From: Azospirillum lipoferum 4B
GTDB lineage: Bacteria > Pseudomonadota > Alphaproteobacteria > Azospirillales > Azospirillaceae
Assembly: GCF_000283655.1 (NCBI RefSeq)
Contig: NC_016622.1
Coordinates: 1,376,501-1,440,500, forward strand
Direction: 5' to 3'
DNA length: 64,000 nucleotides
Notes under the pieces: model-generated
What the model was told of the DNA's origin: nothing
Database searches by the model: none
The model's input: the letters and a program-made list of their open reading frames with translations, nothing else
Program-made: the position numbers and the translations under genes
Part shown: piece after piece, positions 18,071 to 27,201 of the stretch
Layout: every line of letters begins with the position of its first letter
Position numbering within the stretch: position 1 is the stretch's first letter

Positions 18071-18668
18071 CGAACGGATCGACATCGAGCACCGCGCCGT
18101 CGAAGTCGCCACCCGCCTTCTTACCGAACGGGGCGCCGAACAGGTAAGCCTTCGCGATATTGCCGAAGAGGCCGGATGCCGCCCACCGGCACTCTATCGT
18201 TACTTCCCCAACAAGGATGCAATCCTTCTCGCAGTGCATGATGAAGGTTTCCGCCGCCTCTACGCCCATAAGGCGGAGGCGGTGGCTGCGGCGGGAAGCG
18301 ATGCCTTCGAAAGGCTGCGGATGGGCGGCCTTGCCTATGTCCGGTTCGGGCTTCAGAACCCCAACCTTTATGAACTGATGTTCATGGAGCGTGGGCCGTT
18401 CAACCGCATGACCGAACTTCCGGACCGGGATGACGTCGCCGGCCGCGCCCTGCAACTGCTCACCGACAGCATCGTCGGGTGCCAGAAGGCCGGCTATCTG
18501 GAAGGCGTCGACCCTCTGGCGGCGGCCTTTACCTTCTGGTCGGTCGTGCATGGCGCGGTCAGCCTCGCGTTGCGCCGCCGCTCGCCCTTTCGATCCATCG
18601 ATCCGGAGCAGGCGGTGGCGCAGGCGGTGGAGATCACGATGCGCATGGTCGCGGCGACCAGCCGCTGA
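18051..18668 (+). CDS. TetR/AcrR family transcriptional regulator
   Basis: A 205-residue repressor. The N-terminal helix-turn-helix is clear (residues about 14-60: RAVEVATRLLTERGAEQVSL then RDIAEEAGCRPPALYRYFPNKDAIL), followed by an all-helical ligand domain with a WHG-type C-terminal signature (AFTFWSVVHGAVSLAL). It is the last gene of the operon and probably controls it through the palindrome at 17078-17112. The inducer is not predictable from sequence. Confidence 0.9.
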   Translation: MVRPRNDERIDIEHRAVEVATRLLTERGAEQVSLRDIAEEAGCRPPALYRYFPNKDAILLAVHDEGFRRLYAHKAEAVAAAGSDAFERLRMGGLAYVRFGLQNPNLYELMFMERGPFNRMTELPDRDDVAGRALQLLTDSIVGCQKAGYLEGVDPLAAAFTFWSVVHGAVSLALRRRSPFRSIDPEQAVAQAVEITMRMVAATSR

Positions 18669-18687
18669 ACGGAAAATCGCGGAGATC

Positions 18688-18897
18688 TCAGCCCCCGCCC
18701 CCCTCGCGCTGGCTCTGTTCGATGATCTCCTCGCGCTCGCCCATCTCCTCCCATTTCTTCTGGACGGGCTTGTCGGGGTCGCCCGACGCCTTGCCGGTTT
18801 TGTCGACCAGCTTGTCCTCGATTCGCTGAGCGGCGTCCGACGGCGCGTCGGAGGTCACGGATTTGGAGCGGTCCTGGTCGGTCATGGGGTCGGTCAT
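18688..18897 (-). CDS. Small charged hypothetical protein
   Basis: A 69-residue, highly charged, soluble protein (many Asp, Glu, Lys and Arg) ending in a Gly-rich tail. I do not recognise a family. The start at 18897 has GGGAG about 9 bases upstream. The composition (repeated Asp/Lys, low hydrophobicity) suggests an intrinsically disordered stress-type protein, which is only a guess. It is convergent with the tetR-like gene. Confidence 0.55.
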   Translation of the reverse strand: MTDPMTDQDRSKSVTSDAPSDAAQRIEDKLVDKTGKASGDPDKPVQKKWEEMGEREEIIEQSQREGGGG

Positions 18898-18954
18898 GGC
18901 GGCGGTCTCCCAAGAGATTGGCTGACCACACAAACACTCCAGCCCCGGCAAAGT

Positions 18955-19365
18955 TCACGCGCCCGCGCGCAGGGCCTCCGCCAGCCGCTTCACCAGCGCA
19001 TCTGCCTCCGCCGGTTCATACGGTCGGGCATGGCCGGCCCCCCAAACCGGACCCGGCCAAGCCGGATCGCCGCGCGTCCGGCCGATCACATGGACGTGCA
19101 GCTGCGGCACCATGTTGCCCAGCGCCCCGACATTCATCTTGTCCGGCGCGAACAGCCGCTCCACCACGCGAGACGCGCGCGCGATCTCCCGCATCAGGGC
19201 ACTCTGGTCGGCCTCGTCGAGCCGGTGGATTTCCACCGCGTCCTCGCGCATCGGCACCAGGATCAGCCAGGGCCACAGGGCGTTGTCCATCAGCAACACC
19301 CGGCAAAGATCCAGATCGGTCACATGACGGGTATCGGCCTGTAGGCGTTCGTTAAGGGTAAACAT
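18955..19365 (-). CDS. HIT family protein
   Basis: A 136-residue histidine-triad protein with the catalytic motif QLHVHVIGR (about residues 88-96; H-x-H-x, the third residue of the triad varied to Ile/Gly as in several bacterial HIT proteins). The family are nucleotide hydrolases or transferases. The N-terminal region LCRVLLMDNALWPWLILVP is typical of the bacterial subgroup. It is a single gene read away from the glucan synthase gene downstream in coordinates. Confidence 0.88.
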   Translation of the reverse strand: MFTLNERLQADTRHVTDLDLCRVLLMDNALWPWLILVPMREDAVEIHRLDEADQSALMREIARASRVVERLFAPDKMNVGALGNMVPQLHVHVIGRTRGDPAWPGPVWGAGHARPYEPAEADALVKRLAEALRAGA

Positions 19366-19621
19366 GCTTCACTCCGTTGGTGGCGTCCCAGGGACGCAAC
19401 TCGGGGAATAAACCGGACGCTGCTGTGTTATAGCCGGCAGTGGCGGGGCAACCGCGAAGCTTGTATAGAAGGCCGTGCGCGCCGGCCATACGGCGCAGCG
19501 GCATTCGTTGGACGATTATAGAGTTCGGTCCGAGGAGATGGTCGGGGCGGCATAGGTCGCCTTGCGCCATTTTCACGGGCCGTATCCATGTTTTCTGGTG
19601 CGGCGAGCGAGAACGACCCAC

Positions 19622-22234
19622 ATGCGCAAATCAGCCTTCGCGGTTCTGATTCTGGTGATCCTCGGCAACGTCGCCCTCTGGGCGCTGTGGAACCGCCCGG
19701 TGGACGAACGGTCCTGGGCCGGCGCCATCACCGGCGTCGCCTATACCCCCTTCCACGCCGACAAGAGCCCGTCTAAGGGCGACAAGGCATCCGCCGACGA
19801 CATCGAGAAGGACATGGCGGCGCTGGAAGGTGCCGTGAAGGCCGTCCGCACCTATTCCACCACGGACGGTTCGGAAATGGTGGCGGCCATCGCCGCCAAG
19901 CACGGCCTGCCGGTCACCGCCGGCGCCTGGACCGCCGGCAAGCCCGAGATCGACGAGCCCGAACTGGCCGGCCTGATCAAGCTGGCGCGCGCCAACAGCA
20001 ACGTCCGCCGCGTGCTGGTCGGCAACGAGGCGATCCTGCGCGCCGACCTGACCGTTCCGCAGGCCATCGAGTACGTCAAGCGGGTGAAGAAGAAGGTCAA
20101 CGTCCCGGTTTCCATCGCCGAGCCGTGGCATGTCTGGCTGAAGCACCCGGAACTGGCCGAAGCGGTGGACTTCCTCGCCGTCCATCTGCTGCCCTACTGG
20201 GAGGGCGTTCCGGTCGACCAGTCGGTCGACTACGCCATGTTCCGCTACAACGAGCTGAAGCAGAAATTCCCGAACAAGCACATCCTGATCGGCGAGATCG
20301 GCTGGCCGGCCGACGGACCGTGGCGCCGGGGCGCCGAGGCCAGCCAGGTCAATCAGGCCAAGTTCATCCGCAACTTCCTGAATGTCGCCGCCCAGAACAA
20401 GCTCGACTACTTCATCATGGAAGCCTTCGACCAGCCCTGGAAGCGGGAGATCGAGGGCACGGCCGGCACCAGCTGGGGCCTGTGGGACTATCAGCGCAAC
20501 CCGAAATTCCCGATGATCGGCGGGGTGCAGGAGATCCGCAACTGGGAGGTCAAATGCGCCACCGCGGTCGCGCTGGGCTTCCTGCCGCTGGTGTTCTTCC
20601 TGTGGCGCCGCAGCGACCTGAAGATCGGCGGTCAGATCTTCTACGGCGCGCTGATCCAGGCGGTGGCCTCCGTCCTGGTCTTCACCGTCAGCGCCGCGTC
20701 CGCCGCCGGTCTCGCGCTCACCACCGAAATCGCCTGGGGCCTGCTGATCTTCTGCCAGCTGGTGCTGTTCGCGGTCATGCTGATCGACGGCATGGAGCTG
20801 ACGGAGGTCGTCTGGCAGCACAAGTTCAAGCGCAAGTTCGTCCCCTGCTCCGCCGCCCCGCTGCCCAACGCGGCGAAGGTGTCGATCCATGTGCCCTGCT
20901 ACAACGAACCGCCGCACATGGTCATGCAGACGCTGGATGCGCTGGCCCGGCTCGACTATCCGAACTACGAAGTCCTGCTGCTGGACAACAACACCAAGGA
21001 TCCGGCGGTGTGGCGGCCGGTCGAGGAATATTGCAAGAAGCTGGGGCCGAAGTTCCGCTTCTTCCACCTCGACAACTGGCCGGGTTTCAAGGCCGGTGCG
21101 CTGAATTTCGGTCTGGCGCAAACCGCCCCCGATGCCGAGCACATCGCCGTCATCGACAGCGATTATCAGGTCCATCCCGACTGGCTGAAGGCGACCATCC
21201 CACACTTCAACCGGCCGGAGGTCGGCTTCGTCCAGTCGCCGCAGGACTATCGCGAGTGGGAACACGACCTGTTCCAGCGCATGACCAACTGGGAATATGC
21301 CGGCTTCTTCCACATCGGCATGATCCAGCGGAACGAGCGCAACGCGATCATCCAGCACGGCACCATGACCATCATCCGCAAGTCGGCCCTGGAAAAGGTC
21401 GGCCGCTGGGGCGAATGGTGCATCACCGAGGACGCCGACCTCGGCCTGCGCCTGTTCGAGCATGGCTATGAAGCCGTCTATATGCCGGAGAGCTACGGCA
21501 AGGGCCTCGTCCCCGACAGCTTCTCCGCCTACAAGACACAGCGCTTCCGCTGGGCCTATGGCGCCGTGCAGATCCTGAAGCATCACTGGCGGCAGCTGTC
21601 GCCCGGTGCCAAGGAGCTGACGGCCGGCCAGAAGTACCATTTCATCACCGGCTGGCTGCCCTGGTTCGCCGATGCCGCCCATATGATCTTCGGCATCGCC
21701 GGCATCCTGTGGTCCATCGGCCTGATGGCCTTCCCGAAATATTTCGAGTTCCCGCCCAACGTCTTCATGATCCCGACGCTCAGCGTCTTCGCCTTCAAGG
21801 TCGGCGCGTCGCTCTGGCTCTATGAGGCGCGGGTGAGGTGCGGCTTCTGGGACAAGGTCGGCGCAGCGGTGGCCGGAATGGCGCTGACCCACACGGTCGG
21901 CCGCGCCATGTGGCTGGGCATCTTCACCTCCGGCCGTCCCTTCGTCCGCACGCCGAAATGCGAGAACCAGCCGGCGCTGATGCAGGCCTTCCTGATGGCG
22001 CGCGAGGAGCTGGCGCTGCTGGTGTCGCTGTGGGGCGCGGCGCTGGCCATCGTGATGGTCTTCGGCCACGAGAACCGCGACGCCTTCATGTGGTCGGGCC
22101 TGCTGGTGGTGCAGTCGCTGCCCTATCTGGCTGCCTTCATCACCGCGCTGATCAACGTCTTCCCCACCATCGGCTTCGGAAAGAGCAAGCCGGGGGCGGC
22201 GGACGACGCGGTCGGCGCCGGAGCCGGCGACTGA
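19622..22234 (+). CDS. GH17-GT2 beta-glucan synthase (NdvB-like)
   Basis: An 870-residue membrane protein. After one N-terminal helix (about 4-22), residues about 35-310 form a glycoside hydrolase 17 type domain with VGNE (near 135) and GEIGWP (near 225), the usual catalytic Glu motifs. Then come helices, a family 2 glycosyltransferase (about 415-690) with SIHVPCYNEPPHMV, IDSDYQVHPDW (near 512), CITEDADLGLRLF and QRFRWAYGA, and C-terminal helices. Similar proteins (NdvB of Bradyrhizobium type) make cyclic beta-1,3/1,6 glucans; the GH17 part is thought to help branching or cyclisation. The ATG at 19622 is the first with good context. Confidence 0.85.
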   Translation: MRKSAFAVLILVILGNVALWALWNRPVDERSWAGAITGVAYTPFHADKSPSKGDKASADDIEKDMAALEGAVKAVRTYSTTDGSEMVAAIAAKHGLPVTAGAWTAGKPEIDEPELAGLIKLARANSNVRRVLVGNEAILRADLTVPQAIEYVKRVKKKVNVPVSIAEPWHVWLKHPELAEAVDFLAVHLLPYWEGVPVDQSVDYAMFRYNELKQKFPNKHILIGEIGWPADGPWRRGAEASQVNQAKFIRNFLNVAAQNKLDYFIMEAFDQPWKREIEGTAGTSWGLWDYQRNPKFPMIGGVQEIRNWEVKCATAVALGFLPLVFFLWRRSDLKIGGQIFYGALIQAVASVLVFTVSAASAAGLALTTEIAWGLLIFCQLVLFAVMLIDGMELTEVVWQHKFKRKFVPCSAAPLPNAAKVSIHVPCYNEPPHMVMQTLDALARLDYPNYEVLLLDNNTKDPAVWRPVEEYCKKLGPKFRFFHLDNWPGFKAGALNFGLAQTAPDAEHIAVIDSDYQVHPDWLKATIPHFNRPEVGFVQSPQDYREWEHDLFQRMTNWEYAGFFHIGMIQRNERNAIIQHGTMTIIRKSALEKVGRWGEWCITEDADLGLRLFEHGYEAVYMPESYGKGLVPDSFSAYKTQRFRWAYGAVQILKHHWRQLSPGAKELTAGQKYHFITGWLPWFADAAHMIFGIAGILWSIGLMAFPKYFEFPPNVFMIPTLSVFAFKVGASLWLYEARVRCGFWDKVGAAVAGMALTHTVGRAMWLGIFTSGRPFVRTPKCENQPALMQAFLMAREELALLVSLWGAALAIVMVFGHENRDAFMWSGLLVVQSLPYLAAFITALINVFPTIGFGKSKPGAADDAVGAGAGD

Positions 22235-22261
22235 ACGGCCTCCTTTAGGCGATGGATATAG

Positions 22262-22293
22262 GCCGGCGCTTTCGCGTTGACGAAAGCGCCGGC
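22262..22293 (+). terminator. Hairpin terminator after the glucan synthase gene
   Basis: Perfect 13-bp stem GCCGGCGCTTTCG / CGAAAGCGCCGGC with a 6-base loop, 28 bases after the stop codon. Confidence 0.75.
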
Positions 22294-22340
22294 TCTGCCA
22301 GACTTGACCACTGGGGGATACGTGTCCCGGGAGGCGGTTC

Positions 22341-22916
22341 ATGTCCGGCACTCTCACATCCGGCCGCGGCATCGGTCCGCCGGAATTCAGCGTCCGCACC
22401 ACTGCGGGTGTCGAGCGCAGCGGCAGCGCCACCGACCGCAACAGCCGCCGCAATCCCCGCCAGGAACGGCACGACCGCGAGCAGGAACGGCGCGATCATA
22501 ACCCACCCAATCCGCAGCGGCGGCGCCTGTACGATCTTCTGTTCGACGAGGTCGACCAGTTCGACGGGCTGGATGAGCGCCAGCGGACCCGTCTCAAGGA
22601 AAATCTCCGCGGTCATCTGGCCCGGCGTGCCCCAGCGCCCACGACTGCGCCGCCTCCGCTCCATCATGACGAGGAGGCGATTGCCGAGGCGCTGCTGAAG
22701 GACCCGGCCGCGCCGCTACCGGTCGATCCGGAACATATCGTTCAGGCAGCAACGGCCGCGGCACCCGATCAGGACGCCGAGACCGCCCGGATGGCTGAAC
22801 AATTGCGCGATTGCCTTGCCCGCAACACCGACCGCGCCCGCAAGGTCGCGGTCTACCTGCATCTGCTGCTGACGCTTGAGGGTGCCTTCAGGCCACACAT
22901 GACGATGGACGTGTAG
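22341..22916 (+). CDS. Hypothetical cytosolic protein
   Basis: A 191-residue soluble protein with no recognised family. Residues 1-58 are basic and disordered (Arg/Asn/Gln-rich). A short conserved-looking helical block RLYDLLFDEVDQFDGLDERQ follows at about 60-79, then a Pro-rich linker and a C-terminal helical region (about 125-182). It lies alone between a terminator and the convergent cupin gene. Codon use looks normal for the window. Confidence 0.65.
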   Translation: MSGTLTSGRGIGPPEFSVRTTAGVERSGSATDRNSRRNPRQERHDREQERRDHNPPNPQRRRLYDLLFDEVDQFDGLDERQRTRLKENLRGHLARRAPAPTTAPPPLHHDEEAIAEALLKDPAAPLPVDPEHIVQAATAAAPDQDAETARMAEQLRDCLARNTDRARKVAVYLHLLLTLEGAFRPHMTMDV

Positions 22917-22949
22917 CCGAACCGGCCATCGCCCAAGCCGATCCCCTGG

Positions 22950-23246
22950 CTACTCCGCATCCACGAGAAAAAGGACGCCGTGGCTTCCTTCCAGGACGCG
23001 ATGGCTCTTTCCGGCGGGCACGACGAAAAAGTCGCCTGCGCCCATTTCGATCAGTTCGCCTTCGACATCGAGCGTCATCGCCCCTTCGAGGACGAATAGC
23101 GCCTCGTCGAAGTCGGAATGGCTTTCAAAGGGAATGCCGGATTCGTCCATGCGGATGATCTTCAGATTGGCCCCGGCAATCTTCGCAACGATCCGCGACT
23201 TCCAGGATTGAGGGAGTTCTGCAGCCTCCTGAATGAGATCGACCAT
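22950..23246 (-). CDS. Cupin domain protein
   Basis: A 98-residue single-cupin protein. The two cupin motifs are visible: ESHSDFDEALFVLEGAMTL (motif 1, with H and E ligand positions) and GAGDFFVVPAGKSHRV (motif 2, with H). Cupins of this size bind metals and have many roles; the substrate is unknown. I chose ATG 23246 because AAGGGAG sits 6 bases upstream; the ATG at 23252 is too close to that site. It is downstream of, and co-directional with, recA but separated from it by a strong terminator. Confidence 0.85.
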   Translation of the reverse strand: MVDLIQEAAELPQSWKSRIVAKIAGANLKIIRMDESGIPFESHSDFDEALFVLEGAMTLDVEGELIEMGAGDFFVVPAGKSHRVLEGSHGVLFLVDAE

Positions 23247-23298
23247 GCTCATCTCCCTTCTTTGTCCTTGATCTATGTATTTACAATCTCGGCGACTC

Positions 23299-23332
23299 AA
23301 AAAAAAGCCCGCTGCCCCGTCAGGCAGCGGGC
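23299..23332 (-). terminator. Rho-independent terminator of recA
   Basis: On the minus strand, the stem GCCCGCTGCC / GGCAGCGGGC with a 6-base loop is followed by eight T residues, 20 bases after the recA stop. This is the clearest intrinsic terminator in the window. Confidence 0.93.
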
Positions 23333-23352
23333 TTCCTGCTCGCTTGGGAACC

Positions 23353-24432
23353 TCACTCCGGTGTGGAGGCTTCGCCGTCGGCTTCCGGGGTGCCCATCAT
23401 GGCGTCGGCGACCAGACCGGCGTTGCCGCGGATCTTGGCCTCGATCGCATCGGCCATCTCGGGGTTGTTGCGCAGGTAGGTCTTGGCATTCTCGCGGCCC
23501 TGGCCGATGCGGGTGCCGTCATAGCTGAACCACGCACCCGACTTATCGACCACACCGGCCTGGATGCCGAGGTCGAGCAACTCGCCGACCTTCGACACAC
23601 CCTCGCCATACATGATGTCGAACTCGACCACGCGGAACGGCGGGGCCATCTTGTTCTTCACCACCTTGACGCGGGTCTGGTTGCCGACGACGGTGTCGCG
23701 GTCCTTGATCGAGCCGATGCGGCGGATGTCGAGACGAACGGAGGCGTAGAACTTCAGCGCGTTGCCGCCGGTCGTCGTCTCCGGGTTGCCGAACATCACG
23801 CCGATCTTCAGGCGGATCTGATTGATGAAGATCACCAGGCAATTCGACTTGGAGATCGAGCCGGTCAGCTTGCGCAGCGCCTGGCTCATCAGGCGGGCAT
23901 GCAGGCCGACATGGCTGTCACCCATCTCGCCTTCCAGTTCGGCGCGCGGAACCAGCGCGGCAACCGAGTCGACGACCAGCACGTCGATGGCGCCGGAGCG
24001 CACCAGTGTATCGGCGATCTCCAGCGCCTGCTCGCCGGCATCCGGCTGGGAGATCAGCAACTCGTCGATGTTGACGCCCAGCTTGCGGGCATAGGACGGG
24101 TCGAGCGCGTGTTCGGCGTCCACGAAGGCGCAGGTGCCGCCGGCCTTCTGGGCCTGGGCGATGGCGTGCAGCGCCAGCGTGGTCTTGCCCGAGCTTTCCG
24201 GCCCGTAGATTTCGACGATGCGGCCCTTCGGCAGGCCACCGATGCCCAGCGCGATATCGAGACCCAGGGAGCCGGTGGAAATGACCTCCGTCTCGACCAG
24301 GTTCTCACGGGCGCCGAGCTTCATGATCGAGCCCTTGCCGAACGCGCGTTCGATCTGGCTCAGGGCGGCATCGAGCGCCTTCTGCTTGTCCATGGAATCC
24401 TTCTCGACCAAACGAAGCTGTGCGGACGACAT
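23353..24432 (-). CDS. recA: Recombinase RecA
   Basis: A 359-residue recombinase that forms nucleoprotein filaments for homologous recombination and triggers LexA cleavage. Walker A GPESSGKT is at residues 77-84; the conserved MAPPFR segment, the [17 protein letters not shown] start and the L2-loop region [18 protein letters not shown] are all present. The start at 24432 follows GAGAGGGG; a 9-residue longer version is possible. It is a single gene with its own terminator, and an SOS-box-like motif lies upstream. Confidence 0.98.
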   Translation of the reverse strand: MSSAQLRLVEKDSMDKQKALDAALSQIERAFGKGSIMKLGARENLVETEVISTGSLGLDIALGIGGLPKGRIVEIYGPESSGKTTLALHAIAQAQKAGGTCAFVDAEHALDPSYARKLGVNIDELLISQPDAGEQALEIADTLVRSGAIDVLVVDSVAALVPRAELEGEMGDSHVGLHARLMSQALRKLTGSISKSNCLVIFINQIRLKIGVMFGNPETTTGGNALKFYASVRLDIRRIGSIKDRDTVVGNQTRVKVVKNKMAPPFRVVEFDIMYGEGVSKVGELLDLGIQAGVVDKSGAWFSYDGTRIGQGRENAKTYLRNNPEMADAIEAKIRGNAGLVADAMMGTPEADGEASTPE

Positions 24433-24487
24433 GCCCGGTACCCCTCTCTTAGAACACACGGTCGGCGCTCTTGCAACGAAGCTGAAT

Positions 24488-24502
24488 GTACTCTCTTCGT
24501 TC
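24488..24502 (-). promoter_or_regulatory. Possible SOS box upstream of recA
   Basis: GTAC-N7-GTTC differs at one base from the alphaproteobacterial LexA motif GTTC-N7-GTTC and lies about 55 bases before the recA start, a reasonable promoter position. A single mismatched site is weak evidence. Confidence 0.4.
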
Positions 24503-24572
24503 TCATTTGCAAGGACTGATGTTGCCGGTGCGTTCCTATCTTATGAGGTGTACGGAATGGTGTTCTGTCCCC

Positions 24573-27122
24573 TCACCGCGCATCGCGGATGACCTCCTTC
24601 ACCTTGGAGGCCAGCTGCTTCAGCGAGAAGGGCTTGGGCAGGAAATGGGCCACCTCGACGCCGTCGATTTCGCCCAGGCGGTCTTCGGCATAGCCGGAGA
24701 TGAATATCACCCGCATCTCCGGGCGCAGCTTGCGGACATGGCGGGCGAGCGTCGGGCCGTCCATCTGCGGCATCACCACGTCGGTGATCAGCAGGTCGAT
24801 GGAGGCGCCATTGGTCTCGATCTGCTGCAGCGCCGCCTCGCCGTTCTTGGCCTCCAGCACCTGATAGCCCTTGTTGCGCAGTGCGCGGGCGGAGAAGACG
24901 CGCACCGCGTCCTCATCCTCCACCAGCAGGATGGTGCCGGTGCCGGTCAGGTCGCTGCCGCGCCGCTCCCGCGGCTCGGCGGTGTCGACCGGGCGCAGGT
25001 CGCCCTGGTGGTGCGGCAGCAGGATGGTGAAGGTCGTCCCCTCCCCCACCGCCGAATCGACCAGCACGAAACCGCCGGTCTGCCGCACGATGCCGTAGAC
25101 GGTCGACAGGCCGAGCCCCGTCCCCGACCCGACCTCCTTGGTCGTGTAGAAGGGCTCGAAGATGCGCTGCAGATTCTCCCGCGCAATGCCGCAGCCGGTG
25201 TCGATCACGTCGATGGAGACGTAACTGCCGGGCGGCACCGTCTCATGCTCCCGCCGCTCGGGCTGGGTGACGACATAGTTGGTGGTGTTGACGGTCAGCT
25301 TGCCGCCGCCGGCCATGGCGTCGCGGGCATTGACCACCAGATTGATGATGACCTGCTCCAGCTGGTTCTGGTCGACCTTGACCAGCCCCAGGTCGCGGCC
25401 ATGGATCATCTTCAGCTCGATGTTCTCGCCGATCAGCCGGCGCAGCAGATTTGCCAACTCCGCCAGCACGTCGGTCACGTTGATGACGCGCGGCTGCAGG
25501 GTCTGCTGGCGCGAGAAGGCCAGCAGCTGCCGCACCAGATTGGCGGCGCGGTTGGCGTTCTGCTTGATCTGCATGATGTCGCTGAAGGACTGGTCGCCCG
25601 GCTTGTGCCGCAGCAGCAGCAGGTCGCAGAAGCCGATCATCGCCGTCAGCAGATTGTTGAAGTCGTGGGCGACGCCGCCGGCCAGCTGCCCCACCGCCTG
25701 CATCTTCTGCGACTGGGCGAACTGGGCTTCCAGGCTCTTGCGCTCGGTCATGTCGATGAAATGCAGGATCAGTCCGACGCCTATCGCAGTCCTCTCGGCC
25801 TCGCCGCGCCCGTCCGTGCGCACCGGATTGGCGAGGCGCCGGGCATAGAGCTGGGCCGTCAGCTCCCGGCCGCCGGACAGCCGGACCTCCAGCGGATGGG
25901 CCGGATCGGCGCCGCCCTGGACCGACTTCAAGCGTGCGCTCACCGCCTCGCGCTCCGCCGGGACGATCAGGTCGGCCATCGGGCGGTTGATGACGCTGCC
26001 GGCCTCGCTGCCGATCAGCGACAGGAAGGCCTCGTTGCATTCCGTCAGCTGGCCGGTCTCGTCGACCAGCGCGATGCCGATCGGCGCGTCCTCGAAGAAG
26101 CGCTGGAACCGCTGTTCGGACTGGCGCAGAGCCTCCTGCCATTCCCGTTCGGGCGACAGGTCGCGCACCACCGACCGGGTGTGGATCGTCCCATCGTCGG
26201 CACGCACCACGCTCTGCGCCACCGCCACCTGGAACCGGCGGCCGCGCAGCCCCACCATGGTCAGTTCGCCGCGCTGCTCGCCGCCGCCATGGTCGAACAG
26301 GTCGTAGGGCGCGGCGGACCGCGGCGGCGCGGCCAGGATGTTGTGAAGGCGCGCCTCCCCATCGGTCAGGTCACCGGGAAAGGCCTCCAGCCATTGGGCC
26401 AGGGTGGCGTTGACGAACAGGAACTGGCCGTTCTGGTCGACGGAGAAGAAACCGACCGGCGCATGTTCCATGAAATCGGCGAGCTTGGCCTGCTCGCGCA
26501 GCATCACATGCTCCAACTCGCGCCGCGCGGTGATGTCCTCGACCCGCCAATGGACGGAGCCGGCGAAACCGGGCACCGGCTGGCCCTGCACCTTGCGCCA
26601 TTCCGGCGGATGATTGTCCAATGCCGGGATCGCCAGTTCGGCGGATGCCGCGGCTCCCGCCCGCACCCGTTCGCGCAGGCGGCGGAACTCGCGCGCGCTG
26701 TCGGGATCGTCGGAGAACTGGCGTGCCAGCGCATCCAGCGGCCGTTCGCCGCGGCGCCAGCCGGAAAGCTCGCGGAAAGCGGCATTGACGAAGACCACCT
26801 CGTCGGCGCCGTCGCAGACCAGCTGGCCCGCCGGCATGCCTTCCAGCGCCCCGCCCAGCAGCGCGCCGATTCGCGCCGACCGCCGGACGACGGCGATGCT
26901 GCGGCCGATCAGCAGGGCGACGCCCGCCGCCGCCAGCACCGCGCCCGCCCACCCGATCTCTTCCCGGTCCAGCAGCAGGCCGGCGGCCAGAACCAGCAGC
27001 CCGGCCGGCGCCATACAGTATTGGACCAGCATCAGAACCCCGCCGGACGGTGCCGCGCGGTTGGCCGTGTTGCGTGCGGTGTCGGAAAGGGAAGTCGAAT
27101 CGTCCACCAGATCTCCAGGCAC
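24573..27122 (-). CDS. cckA: Hybrid histidine kinase CckA
   Basis: An 849-residue membrane sensor kinase. Two N-terminal helices (about 28-75) are followed by PAS-like domains (about 95-450), the dimerisation/phosphoacceptor motif QLAGGVAHDFNNLL, ATPase motifs (NLVVNARDAM, DTGCGI, GTGLGLSTVYG), and a C-terminal receiver with LLITDVVMPQMDGP. This is the CckA arrangement. CckA feeds the ChpT-CtrA phosphorelay, which in Rhodospirillales mainly controls motility, consistent with the flagellar genes next door. The start is a GTG; the GTG at 27107 has a better GGAG site and is an alternative. Confidence 0.92.
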   Translation of the reverse strand: MPGDLVDDSTSLSDTARNTANRAAPSGGVLMLVQYCMAPAGLLVLAAGLLLDREEIGWAGAVLAAAGVALLIGRSIAVVRRSARIGALLGGALEGMPAGQLVCDGADEVVFVNAAFRELSGWRRGERPLDALARQFSDDPDSAREFRRLRERVRAGAAASAELAIPALDNHPPEWRKVQGQPVPGFAGSVHWRVEDITARRELEHVMLREQAKLADFMEHAPVGFFSVDQNGQFLFVNATLAQWLEAFPGDLTDGEARLHNILAAPPRSAAPYDLFDHGGGEQRGELTMVGLRGRRFQVAVAQSVVRADDGTIHTRSVVRDLSPEREWQEALRQSEQRFQRFFEDAPIGIALVDETGQLTECNEAFLSLIGSEAGSVINRPMADLIVPAEREAVSARLKSVQGGADPAHPLEVRLSGGRELTAQLYARRLANPVRTDGRGEAERTAIGVGLILHFIDMTERKSLEAQFAQSQKMQAVGQLAGGVAHDFNNLLTAMIGFCDLLLLRHKPGDQSFSDIMQIKQNANRAANLVRQLLAFSRQQTLQPRVINVTDVLAELANLLRRLIGENIELKMIHGRDLGLVKVDQNQLEQVIINLVVNARDAMAGGGKLTVNTTNYVVTQPERREHETVPPGSYVSIDVIDTGCGIARENLQRIFEPFYTTKEVGSGTGLGLSTVYGIVRQTGGFVLVDSAVGEGTTFTILLPHHQGDLRPVDTAEPRERRGSDLTGTGTILLVEDEDAVRVFSARALRNKGYQVLEAKNGEAALQQIETNGASIDLLITDVVMPQMDGPTLARHVRKLRPEMRVIFISGYAEDRLGEIDGVEVAHFLPKPFSLKQLASKVKEVIRDAR

Positions 27123-27201
27123 CAGAACCCCAAGCCCCCACTGTCAAGGCGCACGAAGGTCAATCGTCCCACCCGGTGCCGTCAACCGTTCCAGGCGCGC
27201 A

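Noticed and set aside
19631-22453. Minus-strand frame of about 940 codons opposite the GH17-GT2 gene
   Set aside because: Shadow of a well-supported plus-strand gene; no recognisable motif and no ribosome site.
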